A stretch of DNA of 64,000 nucleotides from Lentzea waywayandensis. Lineage in GTDB: Bacteria; Actinomycetota; Actinomycetes; Mycobacteriales; Pseudonocardiaceae. Positions 24,393 to 32,811 of this stretch are shown here, one piece after another (the stretch's first letter is position 1; the number at the start of each line of letters is the position of its first letter). The notes under the pieces are model-generated. The model had not been told where the DNA came from and did no database searches. It saw nothing but the letters and a program-made list of their open reading frames with translations. A program made the position numbers and the translations under genes. The stretch lies in contig NZ_FOYL01000004.1 of NCBI RefSeq assembly GCF_900115955.1, positions 372,001-436,000 of the forward strand, given 5' to 3'.

Positions 24393-24982
24393 ACCTCGAC
24401 GCCCGCCCACGACCGGCACGCCCAGCCGTCACCGTCGGACTCCAGCACCACGACGCCGGTGTTCGGCAGCAGGTTCTCGGCCAGCTCCACCGGCACGTTC
24501 GACGCCAGTGCCAGCGCGCCCATCCGCCCGGCGCCGCCGTGCGTCACGACCATGACGGTGCCGTCGGTCCGGATCGACTCGACCGCGCCCAGGAACCGGT
24601 CCAGCACCTGCTGCCCGGTCTCGCCGCCGCCGGGAAACGCCACGTCGAGCGTGCCTTCGGCCCACTTGATGACGGTTTCCAGGTAGGTCCGGTAGGCCTC
24701 GGTGTCGTTGCGGCCCTCCAGCGAGCCGACCTGGATCTCCTCGACGCCCTGGAGGATCTGGACAGGCAGGCCGAAGCGTTCGGCGGTGGGTGCGGCGGTC
24801 TGCTGGGCGCGCAGGCCGATGCTCGCGTAGACCGCGACGATCTCTTCGGCGGCGAGGCCGTCGGCCAGTTCGCGGGCCTGCTTGCGGCCCAGTTCGGTGA
24901 GCGGGGGTCCCGGCATGGCCGTGTCCAGCCTGCGTTCGATGTTCGACGCCGTCTCACCGTGCCTGACCAGCAGCAACCTCAC
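24386..24982 (-). CDS. Histidine phosphatase family protein
   Basis: 198 aa. The catalytic LLLVRHGETASN is at the N-terminus; the second His is in MVVTHGGAGR near residue 145, and the acid/base Glu is likely in SLEGRNDTE. Such proteins are cofactor-independent mutase-like phosphatases acting on small phosphoesters. Four bases overlap the end of pheA, so it is co-transcribed with that gene. Substrate not predictable. Confidence 0.88.
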   Translation of the reverse strand: MRLLLVRHGETASNIERRLDTAMPGPPLTELGRKQARELADGLAAEEIVAVYASIGLRAQQTAAPTAERFGLPVQILQGVEEIQVGSLEGRNDTEAYRTYLETVIKWAEGTLDVAFPGGGETGQQVLDRFLGAVESIRTDGTVMVVTHGGAGRMGALALASNVPVELAENLLPNTGVVVLESDGDGWACRSWAGVEVQ

Positions 24983-25869
24983 CCGCGCTCGCCCTTTCTG
25001 ACAGCATCGACCCAGGAGGCGGCTGCGGCGAACTCGGCGTTGTGAGCCTCGACGGGCCCCTGGTCGGCCTTCGGGAAGGACCCGAGGAACCGGATCTCGC
25101 GCGAGTGTCGGTGCAGCGCGGCCAGCGCGTCACCGATCCTCGGCTCTGCGATGTGCCCCTCGACGTCGATGTAGAAGCGGTACGTCCCCAGTTTGCCCTT
25201 TTGAGGGCGTGATTCGAGGCCGGTGAGATTGATGCCACGCAACGCCAGCTCGGTGAGCAGCTCGGACAGCACGCCCACGCGGTTCGGGGTGGTCACGACG
25301 ACGCTCGTGCGGTCTGCGCCGGTCGGCTCAGGCAGCTGACCTGGACGGTGGAGCAGCAGGAACCTCGTCCGTGCGTCGGGCACGTCCAGGATGTCCGTGG
25401 CGTACTCGTCCAGCTTGTAGTGGTTCACGGCGACAGGAGCAGACACGGCGGCGTCGAACTCACCGCGCTCCACGGCGGCAGCGGCGGCTGCGGTCGACGA
25501 GGTGGCGATCGAGGTGACGCCGGGCAGCGAGGCGGCGATCCACTCGCGGACCTGGGCCAGCGCGTGCGGGTGCGACGCGATGGTGCGGATCTCGGCGGTG
25601 CCCGGACGCACCAGGACGCTGAACCGGACGTCCAGCACCGTCTCGGCCACCGCGACGACCGGTTCGTCGCGCACGAGAGCGTCCAGCGTCGCCGGCACGG
25701 CGCCCTCGACGGAGTTCTCGATCGGCACGCACGCGAAGTCGGTCGCCCCCTCGCGCAACGCGGCGAAGGCGAGGGGGATGGTCTCGACGGGGACGAGCTC
25801 ACCCTCGAACCGCATCGCGGCCTGCTCGGTGAAGGTCCCCTGTGGTCCGAAGTACGCAATGCGAGGCAC
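24979..25869 (-). CDS. pheA: Prephenate dehydratase
   Basis: 296 aa, the monofunctional form. It converts prephenate to phenylpyruvate in phenylalanine synthesis. The N-terminus (RIAYFGPQGTFTEQAAMRF) and VPIENSVEGAVPATLD and ATSSTAAAAAA mark the catalytic domain; an ACT domain from about residue 190 (VVVTTPNRVGVLSELL ... GINLTGLESRP) gives phenylalanine feedback. GTG at 25869 has TACTGT 6 nt upstream (leaderless); GTG at 25875 is the alternative. The histidine phosphatase gene follows with 4-bp overlap. Confidence 0.95.
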   Translation of the reverse strand: MPRIAYFGPQGTFTEQAAMRFEGELVPVETIPLAFAALREGATDFACVPIENSVEGAVPATLDALVRDEPVVAVAETVLDVRFSVLVRPGTAEIRTIASHPHALAQVREWIAASLPGVTSIATSSTAAAAAAVERGEFDAAVSAPVAVNHYKLDEYATDILDVPDARTRFLLLHRPGQLPEPTGADRTSVVVTTPNRVGVLSELLTELALRGINLTGLESRPQKGKLGTYRFYIDVEGHIAEPRIGDALAALHRHSREIRFLGSFPKADQGPVEAHNAEFAAAASWVDAVRKGERG

Positions 25870-25956
25870 CCGCACACAGTAGAGGCGCGAATCACGCCTG
25901 TGTCGGGGGCCAATCCTGGGTTCCGCCGGGACCGTTCGAACTGGAATGCTTGGGGC

Positions 25957-26523
25957 GTGCCCGCTCTAGCGCCAGAACTCGTGTTGTGCGCGGTCGACGA
26001 ACCGATGGCGAACGCCTGGCTCGCCGTCGCGGACGGCCGCGCCGGGGTGCGAGTGCATCGCGGGTCCGTTCTGGACATCCACGCGCAGGCCATCGTCAGC
26101 CCGGCGAACTCGCAGGGCTGGATGCGCGGTGGCATCGACGCCGTCTACGCCACGGCGTTCCCGCAGGTCGAGAACAACGTCCGCAGCGCGGTCCTCGCGC
26201 TGCACGGCGGCGAGCTCCCCGTGGGCGAGGCGCAGATCGTGGCGACCGGCGAGACCGAACCGGCCTGGCTCATCAGCGCCCCGACGATGCGCCGGCCCGG
26301 CGAGCGGCTGCCGGTCGACACCGTCCACCCGTACCTGGCCGCACGCGCGGTGCTGATGCTCTGGCTGGCAGGACGCCTGGAGGACGGCACGCCGGTGCGC
26401 GACGCCGTCCACACCATCGCGATGCCGGGACTCGGCACCGGGGTGGGAGGCGTCGCGCCGTCCACGTGCGCCCATCAGGTCGCCGCCGCGTGGGACGAGG
26501 CGTTCAACCCGCTGCACGTCTGA
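25957..26523 (+). CDS. Macro-domain protein
   Basis: 188 aa from GTG at 25957. The macro fold is indicated by VHRGSVLDIHAQAIVSPANSQGWMRGGIDAVYATAFP (the ADP-ribose loop with N and GG) and IAMPGLGTGVGGVAPSTCAHQVAAAW. Macro domains bind or hydrolyse ADP-ribose esters and related nucleotides. It is divergent from pheA with an 87-nt gap and apparently monocistronic. No fused partner domain is present. Its specific role cannot be read from sequence. Confidence 0.85.
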   Translation: MPALAPELVLCAVDEPMANAWLAVADGRAGVRVHRGSVLDIHAQAIVSPANSQGWMRGGIDAVYATAFPQVENNVRSAVLALHGGELPVGEAQIVATGETEPAWLISAPTMRRPGERLPVDTVHPYLAARAVLMLWLAGRLEDGTPVRDAVHTIAMPGLGTGVGGVAPSTCAHQVAAAWDEAFNPLHV

Positions 26524-26532
26524 GCACCTAGC

Positions 26533-26576
26533 TTGTGCACAACCCTGTGGACAGAGCTGTGGACACCTGTGGACTA
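26533..26576. other. Cluster of DnaA-box-like 9-mers
   Basis: The 50-nt gap holds TTGTGCACAA (26533-26542) and three TGTGGAC-type 9-mers at 26546, 26558 and 26568 (TGTGGACAG, TGTGGACAC, TGTGGACTA), each one mismatch from the inverse of the actinobacterial DnaA box TTGTCCACA. The last overlaps the stop of the GNAT gene. A similar, better cluster is at 56667-56714. No dnaA or dnaN is near, so this is not oriC. Confidence 0.5.
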
Positions 26577-27068
26577 CTGCCGTGGCGCGACCCATCGCTC
26601 CAGGTCGATCTCGTCTGTGATGGGGATGCCGAACTCCCCAACCGCCGGGATCTCCGGCTTCAGCTTGCGCGCCTCGCGGACCGCGTCCGGTCTCAAGGCC
26701 GCCAGCTTGAACCCGCGGCGCTGGTAGAAGCGGACCGCGTCGAGGTTGTCGTTGGTGGTCGTGAGGCGCACCCGGTTGCAGCCGAGCGTGCGTGCCTGGC
26801 GAACCGCGGCGTCGACCAGCGCGGTGCCGACGCCGCGGCCTCGCCGCAGCGCGTCGATCGTGACGATCTCCAGCTGGTGGTTCGTCACCGCATAGGTCAG
26901 CAGACCCAGCACCTGACCCTGCTTCTCCACGAGGAAGCCCGGCAGACTCGCCGGGAAGAACACCTCGCCGTGCGCGACGGCGGTGTGTGCTCCCCATAGC
27001 TCGAGAACCAGTCGGGCGACAACTATGCGATCTGCTTCCTCGACCGGTCGTACCGAGCCTTCTGCCAT
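26574..27068 (-). CDS. GNAT-family N-acetyltransferase
   Basis: 164 aa from ATG at 27068. Acetyl-CoA binding motif A is ALRRGRGVGTALVDAAVRQA at about residues 80-99, followed by NDNLDAVRFYQRRGFKL. Cytoplasmic, transfers an acetyl group to an unknown amine. It is divergent from the response regulator gene with 61 nt between. An upstream GTG at 27095 is possible but would overlap the likely promoter. Confidence 0.85.
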   Translation of the reverse strand: MAEGSVRPVEEADRIVVARLVLELWGAHTAVAHGEVFFPASLPGFLVEKQGQVLGLLTYAVTNHQLEIVTIDALRRGRGVGTALVDAAVRQARTLGCNRVRLTTTNDNLDAVRFYQRRGFKLAALRPDAVREARKLKPEIPAVGEFGIPITDEIDLERWVAPRQ

Positions 27069-27129
27069 GACAAGAACTGTGCCAATTTGAGTCACACTCA
27101 GGAACAGCCATTCGACGTACGGTGGATTC

Positions 27130-27747
27130 GTGCCAGTGCGAGTTTTGTTGGTTGACGATCACGAAGTAGTGCGCAGAGGACTGCGCGAGATGCTGGACGA
27201 CGAGGCGGACATCTCGGTCATCGCCGAGGCAGGTTCTGTCACCGAGGCCGTGACTCGAGCAGGAGCGAACCCGCCCGATGTGGCAGTCGTGGACGTTCAA
27301 CTGCCCGACGGCAGCGGCGTCGACCTCTGCCGGACGCTTCGGGACCTTGGCATTCGTTGCCTGGTGCTGACCGCATTCGACGACGAAGAAGCGCTCGTCG
27401 GCGCGATCATGGCCGGGGCGTCGGGCTACCTGCTCAAGCAGGTTCGCGGCCAGGACGTCGTCACGGCCGTGCGCGAGGTCGCGGCTGGACGGTCCCTTCT
27501 GGACCCCGCGACCACCAGCCGGGTACTCGAACGGATGCGCAATCCGGCCCCGGTCGGCCTCACCGACCAGGAACAGCGCGTGCTCGAACTCATCGGTGAG
27601 GGCCTCACCAACCGCCAAATCGGTGAACGGCTCTTCCTCGCGGAGAAGACCGTCAAGAACTACGTGACGTCCGTGCTCTCCAAACTCGGCATGGAACGCC
27701 GGACGCAAGCCGCCGCATGGGTGGCTAAACGGGGACGGACCAGGTGA
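27130..27747 (+). CDS. NarL/FixJ-type response regulator
   Basis: 205 aa. The receiver domain has DD at 9-10, phospho-acceptor Asp55 in VVDVQLPDGSG, and Lys in GYLLKQVRG; the LuxR-type helix-turn-helix is at about 145-200 (LTDQEQRVLELIGEGLTNRQIGERLFLAEKTVKNYVTSVLSKLGM). It closely resembles DevR/DosR-type regulators. GTG at 27130 has TACGGT 6 nt upstream (leaderless). Its last 23 bases overlap the convergent sensor kinase gene, its probable partner. Confidence 0.9.
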   Translation: MPVRVLLVDDHEVVRRGLREMLDDEADISVIAEAGSVTEAVTRAGANPPDVAVVDVQLPDGSGVDLCRTLRDLGIRCLVLTAFDDEEALVGAIMAGASGYLLKQVRGQDVVTAVREVAAGRSLLDPATTSRVLERMRNPAPVGLTDQEQRVLELIGEGLTNRQIGERLFLAEKTVKNYVTSVLSKLGMERRTQAAAWVAKRGRTR

Positions 27748-28831
27748 GCGTCGTCCCGTTCGGCGAACTCACCACGCGGAAATCACCACTCGCGGCCTTC
27801 GCCCGTTCGGCGAGGTGCCGCAGCCCGCGCTGAGTCACGCCGGACGGGATGCCGCACCCGTTGTCAGCGACGCGCAGCAGCAGGTGCTTCTCATCGCGCC
27901 GTACGTCGATCTGGACGTGCGTCGCGCCTGAGTGCCGCACGACGTTCGACAACGCCTCACGCAACGCCGCCCGCGCGTCGTCGGCGTGCTTGCGCGGCAC
28001 GTTCGCCAGGTCGCCGGCCACGTGCAGGCGCGGCGGGAAGCCGAGCAGCTCGCCGGCCGTGCGGACCTCGGCCTTGATCGAGTCGTGCAGGTCGGCGGAG
28101 TCGGCGGGGTCGGTGTTGCGCAGCTTGCGGACGGTCGCGCGGACCTCGGCGATCGTCTCGTCGACCAGGTCGACCGCCTCCTCGATGCGGGCGCGCTGCG
28201 AAGCGTCGAGCTTCTTGCCCAGGCGCCGTTGCAGGAGGCTGATCTGCACGCCGGCGCCGTAGAGCCGTTGGATGATCACATCGTGCAGGTCGCGGGCGAT
28301 CCGTTCGCGTTCCTCGTAGACCGCGACGCGCTGCCGTGCCGTGAAGCCCTCGGACAGCACGACGGCGAGGCCTGCCTGCGCCGCGAACGCCGTCAGCACG
28401 TCCACCGTCTCCTGTGTGAACGGCGGTTTGTCCCTACGGCGATACACGGCCAGAGCACCGATCTTGCGGTCCGAGGTGCCGAACGGCGCCACGGCGAACG
28501 GCCCGTAGTTCCGCAACGCCTGCGGCACGTACGGGGCCGTGCGCGGGTCGTTCGCGACGTCGTCGGCCATCAGCGGAACACCGGTGCGCGCGGCCTTCGC
28601 GGCGGCACTGCGCGGGCTCAGGGTCGCGACGATCGGCTCACCGCTGGACGCCTCGACGGTCAGCGTGCCGTCGTCGTCCTCCGTGGCGAGCATGGCCAGG
28701 CCGAGGTCGGCGTCCGCGATCTCCGCGGCCGCCTTCACCACGAGCCCCAGCACGTTCTCCGGGTCTTCCAGCGCCGCCGACGTGATCTCGGTGGACGCGA
28801 CGAGCACGCGCCGCGCCAGAGAGGGGTCCAT
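27725..28831 (-). CDS. GAF-domain sensor histidine kinase
   Basis: 368 aa. A GAF domain covers about residues 20-165, then HisKA_3 with the phospho-His in ERERIARDLHDVIIQRLYG and a HATPase_c domain (REALSNVVRHSGAT, VADNGCGIPSGV). No membrane segment. It is organised like DevS/DosS but with a single GAF domain; gas or redox sensing is possible, and its place next to cydAB-cydDC fits a respiratory signal (inference). It ends within the response regulator gene and starts 5 nt after the cydDC stop, so it is probably co-transcribed with the cyd genes. Confidence 0.9.
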   Translation of the reverse strand: MDPSLARRVLVASTEITSAALEDPENVLGLVVKAAAEIADADLGLAMLATEDDDGTLTVEASSGEPIVATLSPRSAAAKAARTGVPLMADDVANDPRTAPYVPQALRNYGPFAVAPFGTSDRKIGALAVYRRRDKPPFTQETVDVLTAFAAQAGLAVVLSEGFTARQRVAVYEERERIARDLHDVIIQRLYGAGVQISLLQRRLGKKLDASQRARIEEAVDLVDETIAEVRATVRKLRNTDPADSADLHDSIKAEVRTAGELLGFPPRLHVAGDLANVPRKHADDARAALREALSNVVRHSGATHVQIDVRRDEKHLLLRVADNGCGIPSGVTQRGLRHLAERAKAASGDFRVVSSPNGTTLTWSVPV

Positions 28832-28836
28832 GGTCC

Positions 28837-31830
28837 TCAACGGTATGCGGGCGTGCCGAGGTCCAGCACCAGGTCCGCCCTCGCCGCCTCGTCCGGGCGG
28901 TGCGTGATGTGCAGGACCGTCCTGCCGTCCTGCCTGAGCTGCCGCAACAGCCTGCGCGCGGTCGGTTCGTCCAGGTGTGCCGTGGGCTCGTCGAGCAACA
29001 CCACGTCGGCGTCGTGCAGCAGCGCTCGTGCCAACGCCAGCCGTTGCGCCTCGCCGCCCGACACCTGGTCCGGCCTGATCACCATGTCGAGCCGGTCCAC
29101 CCACTCCGGCAGGCACGCCGTGCGCAGCGCCTCGCGGAGAGCCTCGTCGTCGTGTTGTCCCGACATGCGCAGGTTCTCCCTCACGGTCGTACTGACCAGC
29201 ATCGGCTCCTGCGGGCACCAGGTCGCCCTGGGCAGCTCGACGATGCCGCGTTCGGGCGGCAGGAAGCCCAGGAGCAGCGCGAACAGCGTCGACTTGCCGC
29301 TGCCCGACGGTCCGACGATCGCCACGTGGGTGCCGGGCTCGATGTTGAGGTGCAGATCTTTCAGCGTCGGCTCGGTCGCGCCGGGCCAGCGGACGTCGAC
29401 GTTCTCCAGCCGGATCCGCTTGCCCCGCGGCTGCTCGGGGCGTTCCGGCGCGTCGAACTGAAGCCGAGCGCTCGCTTCTCGCAACGCCCTGCGCTGCTGC
29501 GCCGCCAACGGCAGCGCGGCCAGCGGTTCGGCGAGGGCGAGCGGCACCAGACCGAGCACCGGGTTGCCCGTGGTGGCGCACACGAGGGCCGCCACGCCGG
29601 TCGCGAGCAGGACGATCGCCGTGGCCGCGCCCGTGCCGAACGCTTGCCGGCGGGTCTGTCCCGCGAGCTCGACGTCCTCGGCGTGCAGCTGGGCCAGCAG
29701 GCGGTGGTGGGCGTCGTGCGCGATGAGGTCCGGTGCGGCGACGAGAGCGTTGATGGTCTCGCGGGCGACTTTGCGGCGCCCCCTGGCGAGCTTCGTGCTG
29801 GCCCGCCGCTCGGTCCAGACGGCGACGGCGGGCGCCGTGAGTCCGGCCACGAGCAGCAGACCGCCCAGCGTCAGCGCGGCCACCGGGTCGATGAACGCGA
29901 ACAGGACCGTGGTCGCGATGCCCGCGCCGATCGCCACGATCGGCGGCACCAGCACGCGCGGCACCAGGTCGCGAACGGTGTCGACGTCCTCGACGAGCCG
30001 TTGCAACCCGTCGCGGCGCTGTGTCCGCACGAGCCGCAACCACAGCTCAGCACGGAGCTTGTTCGCGAGACGGAACGTCTCGTCGTGGGTGACCAGACGC
30101 TCGAGGTACCGCAGTACGCCCTTGCTCAGTGCGAACGTCCGCACGCCCACGACCAGCACCGTCAGTGTCAGGATCGGTGGCATCTCGGCGGCGCGGGCGA
30201 TCAGGTGGGCCGCCAGCGCGGTCAGCGCGATGCCCGCGACGGCCGCGAGGATGCCCAGCCCGGCGCCCTTCCACGGAATCGGCAGGCGCTTCGGCCGTTC
30301 CTGCTGTGTCTCCTCGGTGACGACCTTGGCGAACGTCTCGTCGTCGGTCGCCTCCTTCTCGCGGTGCGAGGCGAGGACGACGGCGGCCGTGTCGCTGGCT
30401 CTCTTGATCGCTTTGTCGACTTTGCGACTTGTCACCGGGTCGAGGTGCGCGGTCGGTTCGTCGAGCAGCAGCACCGTCGCGCCGTGGCGAACCCTCAGCA
30501 GGGCGCGCGCGACTGCGACGCGTTGGCGTTCACCCGTCGAGAGGTCGGTGATCTGACGGTCGAGCAGATGCACGGCCGCGACCTCGTCCGCGACCTGCTC
30601 GATGTCCTCGGCGCCGGGAACGGTGAGCTCCAGCTCGGCGCGCGGGGTGGCGGCGGCGAACGCGGGCTTCTGCGGCACGTAGGCGATGTCGCCGGCGACG
30701 AACGCGGTGCCGTCCGTCGGCTCCAGAAAGCCCAGCAACACCTGGAACGTCGTCGACTTGCCCTCCCCGCTCGCGCCTTCAAGTCGATAAATCTCCCCCG
30801 GCCGCACATCGAAGCTGATGCCGTCCGGAGCGAAACCGCCTCGGCGCAGCACGCGCAGGTTGTCGACGTGGACCGAACCGCCGGGCAGCCGCGGCCTGGC
30901 CTTGTCCTCGTGGTCCACGACCTCGGCGACTCGCCGGACCGCTTCCAGACCGTCCTCGCTGGCGTGGTGGGCGGCACCGGCGGCGCGCAACGGCAGGTAG
31001 CACTCGGGCGCCAGGATCAGCACGACCAGCGCGGTCATCAACGTCATGTCGCCGTGCACGAGCCGGACGCCGACGCCGACCGCGATCAGCGCCACCGACA
31101 ACGACGCGGCGATCTCCAGCACCAGCGCCGACAGGAACGCGATCCGGAGCGTGCCCATCGTGGCCTTGCGGTGCTGCTCACCGATCTGCCGGACCGCGCC
31201 CGCCTGCTGCTTGGCCCGGCCGAAGACGGTCAGCACCGGGAGGGCGCGGAGCAGTTCGAGGAGTTGGGCGCTCAGCAGCTCGGTGACGTCGGCGGCCTTG
31301 CGGACGCGCTTCTCGGTGTACCAGCCGATCAACGCGGCGAAGACCGGGATCAACGGCACGGTCACCGCGATCAGCACCGCCGACGGCCAGTCGGTGAAGA
31401 GGATCCACGCACCGGCCAGCGGCGGCACGATCACGGCCGTGACCAGCGCGGGGAGGTAGCGGGTGAAGTAGGCGTCGAGCGCGTCGAGACCCTTGGTCGC
31501 GAGGACCGACAGCTCGGCCGTGCCGCGGTCGGCGATCCAGCCGGGACCGCGTTCGAACGACTTGGCCAGCAGCTGGGTCCGCAACTCTTCCTTGGCACCG
31601 GCGGCGGCGCGGGCGGCGGCGGACTCCGTCGCCCACGACAGACCCGCACGCGCCAGGATCGCCACGGCCAGCAGCGGAAGACCTTCGCGGGTCGTGATCA
31701 CCGACGCCAGCGCGACGGCCTGGGCGACGAGCGCCAGGGCGTTGAGGAACGCCAGCGCGCCCACCCCGACGAGGGCGCGTCTGGCGTTCCTGGAGAGCTG
31801 GGGCAGAGCTCCCAGCGGGCCTCGCTTCAT
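28837..31830 (-). CDS. cydDC: Fused CydD-CydC ABC exporter
   Basis: 997 aa; two ABC exporter halves in one polypeptide. First half: six membrane helices to about residue 320, Walker A GASGEGKST, signature LSTGERQR, Walker B TVLLLDEPTAHLD. Second half: membrane helices from about 550, Walker A GPSGSGKST, signature VSGGEAQR, Walker B DVVLLDEPTAHLD. CydDC exports thiols or binds haem to allow assembly of cytochrome bd. In E. coli it is two genes; a fusion is known in Streptomyces. ATG at 31830 overlaps the cydB stop (TGATG). Confidence 0.92.
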   Translation of the reverse strand: MKRGPLGALPQLSRNARRALVGVGALAFLNALALVAQAVALASVITTREGLPLLAVAILARAGLSWATESAAARAAAGAKEELRTQLLAKSFERGPGWIADRGTAELSVLATKGLDALDAYFTRYLPALVTAVIVPPLAGAWILFTDWPSAVLIAVTVPLIPVFAALIGWYTEKRVRKAADVTELLSAQLLELLRALPVLTVFGRAKQQAGAVRQIGEQHRKATMGTLRIAFLSALVLEIAASLSVALIAVGVGVRLVHGDMTLMTALVVLILAPECYLPLRAAGAAHHASEDGLEAVRRVAEVVDHEDKARPRLPGGSVHVDNLRVLRRGGFAPDGISFDVRPGEIYRLEGASGEGKSTTFQVLLGFLEPTDGTAFVAGDIAYVPQKPAFAAATPRAELELTVPGAEDIEQVADEVAAVHLLDRQITDLSTGERQRVAVARALLRVRHGATVLLLDEPTAHLDPVTSRKVDKAIKRASDTAAVVLASHREKEATDDETFAKVVTEETQQERPKRLPIPWKGAGLGILAAVAGIALTALAAHLIARAAEMPPILTLTVLVVGVRTFALSKGVLRYLERLVTHDETFRLANKLRAELWLRLVRTQRRDGLQRLVEDVDTVRDLVPRVLVPPIVAIGAGIATTVLFAFIDPVAALTLGGLLLVAGLTAPAVAVWTERRASTKLARGRRKVARETINALVAAPDLIAHDAHHRLLAQLHAEDVELAGQTRRQAFGTGAATAIVLLATGVAALVCATTGNPVLGLVPLALAEPLAALPLAAQQRRALREASARLQFDAPERPEQPRGKRIRLENVDVRWPGATEPTLKDLHLNIEPGTHVAIVGPSGSGKSTLFALLLGFLPPERGIVELPRATWCPQEPMLVSTTVRENLRMSGQHDDEALREALRTACLPEWVDRLDMVIRPDQVSGGEAQRLALARALLHDADVVLLDEPTAHLDEPTARRLLRQLRQDGRTVLHITHRPDEAARADLVLDLGTPAYR

Positions 31831-32801
31831 CAGTGCGCTGCCGGGATGTGCTGAACGCCGATACGCTTGCGGAACACCCAGTAGGTCCAGCCCTGGTAGA
31901 TCAGCACGGCCGGCGTGCCGAACGCCGCCACCCACGTCATCACGGTGAGCGTGTACGGGCTCGACGCCGCACCTGCGACGGTGAGCGTGTACGCCGGATC
32001 CAAAGTGGACGGCAGGACGTTGGGGTAGAGCGACGCGAACAACACGGTGACGGTCGCGGCGACGGCGAGGCCCATGAACGCGAACGACTGTCCTTCGCGT
32101 CCCACCCAGAGCCGCCACAACGCGAGCCCGGCGAACAGGAGCACCGGAAGCGCCCACACCCCCGCGACGTAGAGCAGAAGCGCGACCAGCGGCAGCAAAG
32201 CGACCGGTGCCATCCGCAACGCCATGAGTCGCGCACGTTCGCGGATCTCACCCTCGGTCTTGAGCGCCAAGAAGATCGCACCGTGCACGAGCGCGTAACC
32301 CGCGATCGCGAGCGCGCCGAGGATCGTCTCCCACTTGATCGCCGCGAACGGCGAGCCGACCCGGTCACCGGCGGCGTCGATCGGCAGGCCCGTGACGGTC
32401 GTGGCGATGATGAGGCCGACGCCGAGCGCGGCCACCCACGACCCGACGAAGATCACCGTGTCCCAGACCTTCCGCCAGCGCGCCGAATCCACCTTGCCGC
32501 GGTACTCGAACGCGACGCCCCGGCCGATCAGGGCCAGCAGGAAGAGGGTGAGTGGCAGGTACGCGGCGCTGAAGAGCGCCGCATACCAGCCGGGAAATGC
32601 CGCGAACGTGGCACCGCCCGCGACGAGGAGCCACACCTCGTTGCCGTCCCACACCGGCCCGATGGTGTTGATCATGACCCGGCGTTCGGTGTTGTCGCGC
32701 CCGAGGAAGGGAAGCAGCATGCCGACACCGAAGTCGAAGCCTTCGAGGAACAGGTAGCCCAGCCAGAGCAGGGCGATCACGCAGAACCAGAGCGTCTCCA
32801 C
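31830..32801 (-). CDS. cydB: Cytochrome bd oxidase subunit II
   Basis: 323 aa from GTG at 32801 behind GGGGAG. Eight to nine membrane helices; the N-terminal LLWLGYLFLEGFDFGVGMLLP and PVWDGNEVWLLVAGGATFAAFP are typical of CydB. It pairs with CydA to form the high-affinity quinol oxidase. The gap to cydA is 10 nt, and it is coupled to cydDC. Confidence 0.95.
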   Translation of the reverse strand: METLWFCVIALLWLGYLFLEGFDFGVGMLLPFLGRDNTERRVMINTIGPVWDGNEVWLLVAGGATFAAFPGWYAALFSAAYLPLTLFLLALIGRGVAFEYRGKVDSARWRKVWDTVIFVGSWVAALGVGLIIATTVTGLPIDAAGDRVGSPFAAIKWETILGALAIAGYALVHGAIFLALKTEGEIRERARLMALRMAPVALLPLVALLLYVAGVWALPVLLFAGLALWRLWVGREGQSFAFMGLAVAATVTVLFASLYPNVLPSTLDPAYTLTVAGAASSPYTLTVMTWVAAFGTPAVLIYQGWTYWVFRKRIGVQHIPAAH

Positions 32802-32811
32802 AGCTTCTCCC

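Noticed and set aside
28900-31854. 984-codon plus-strand frame
   Set aside because: Antisense to cydDC, mostly Arg/Gln/His; no recognisable domain.
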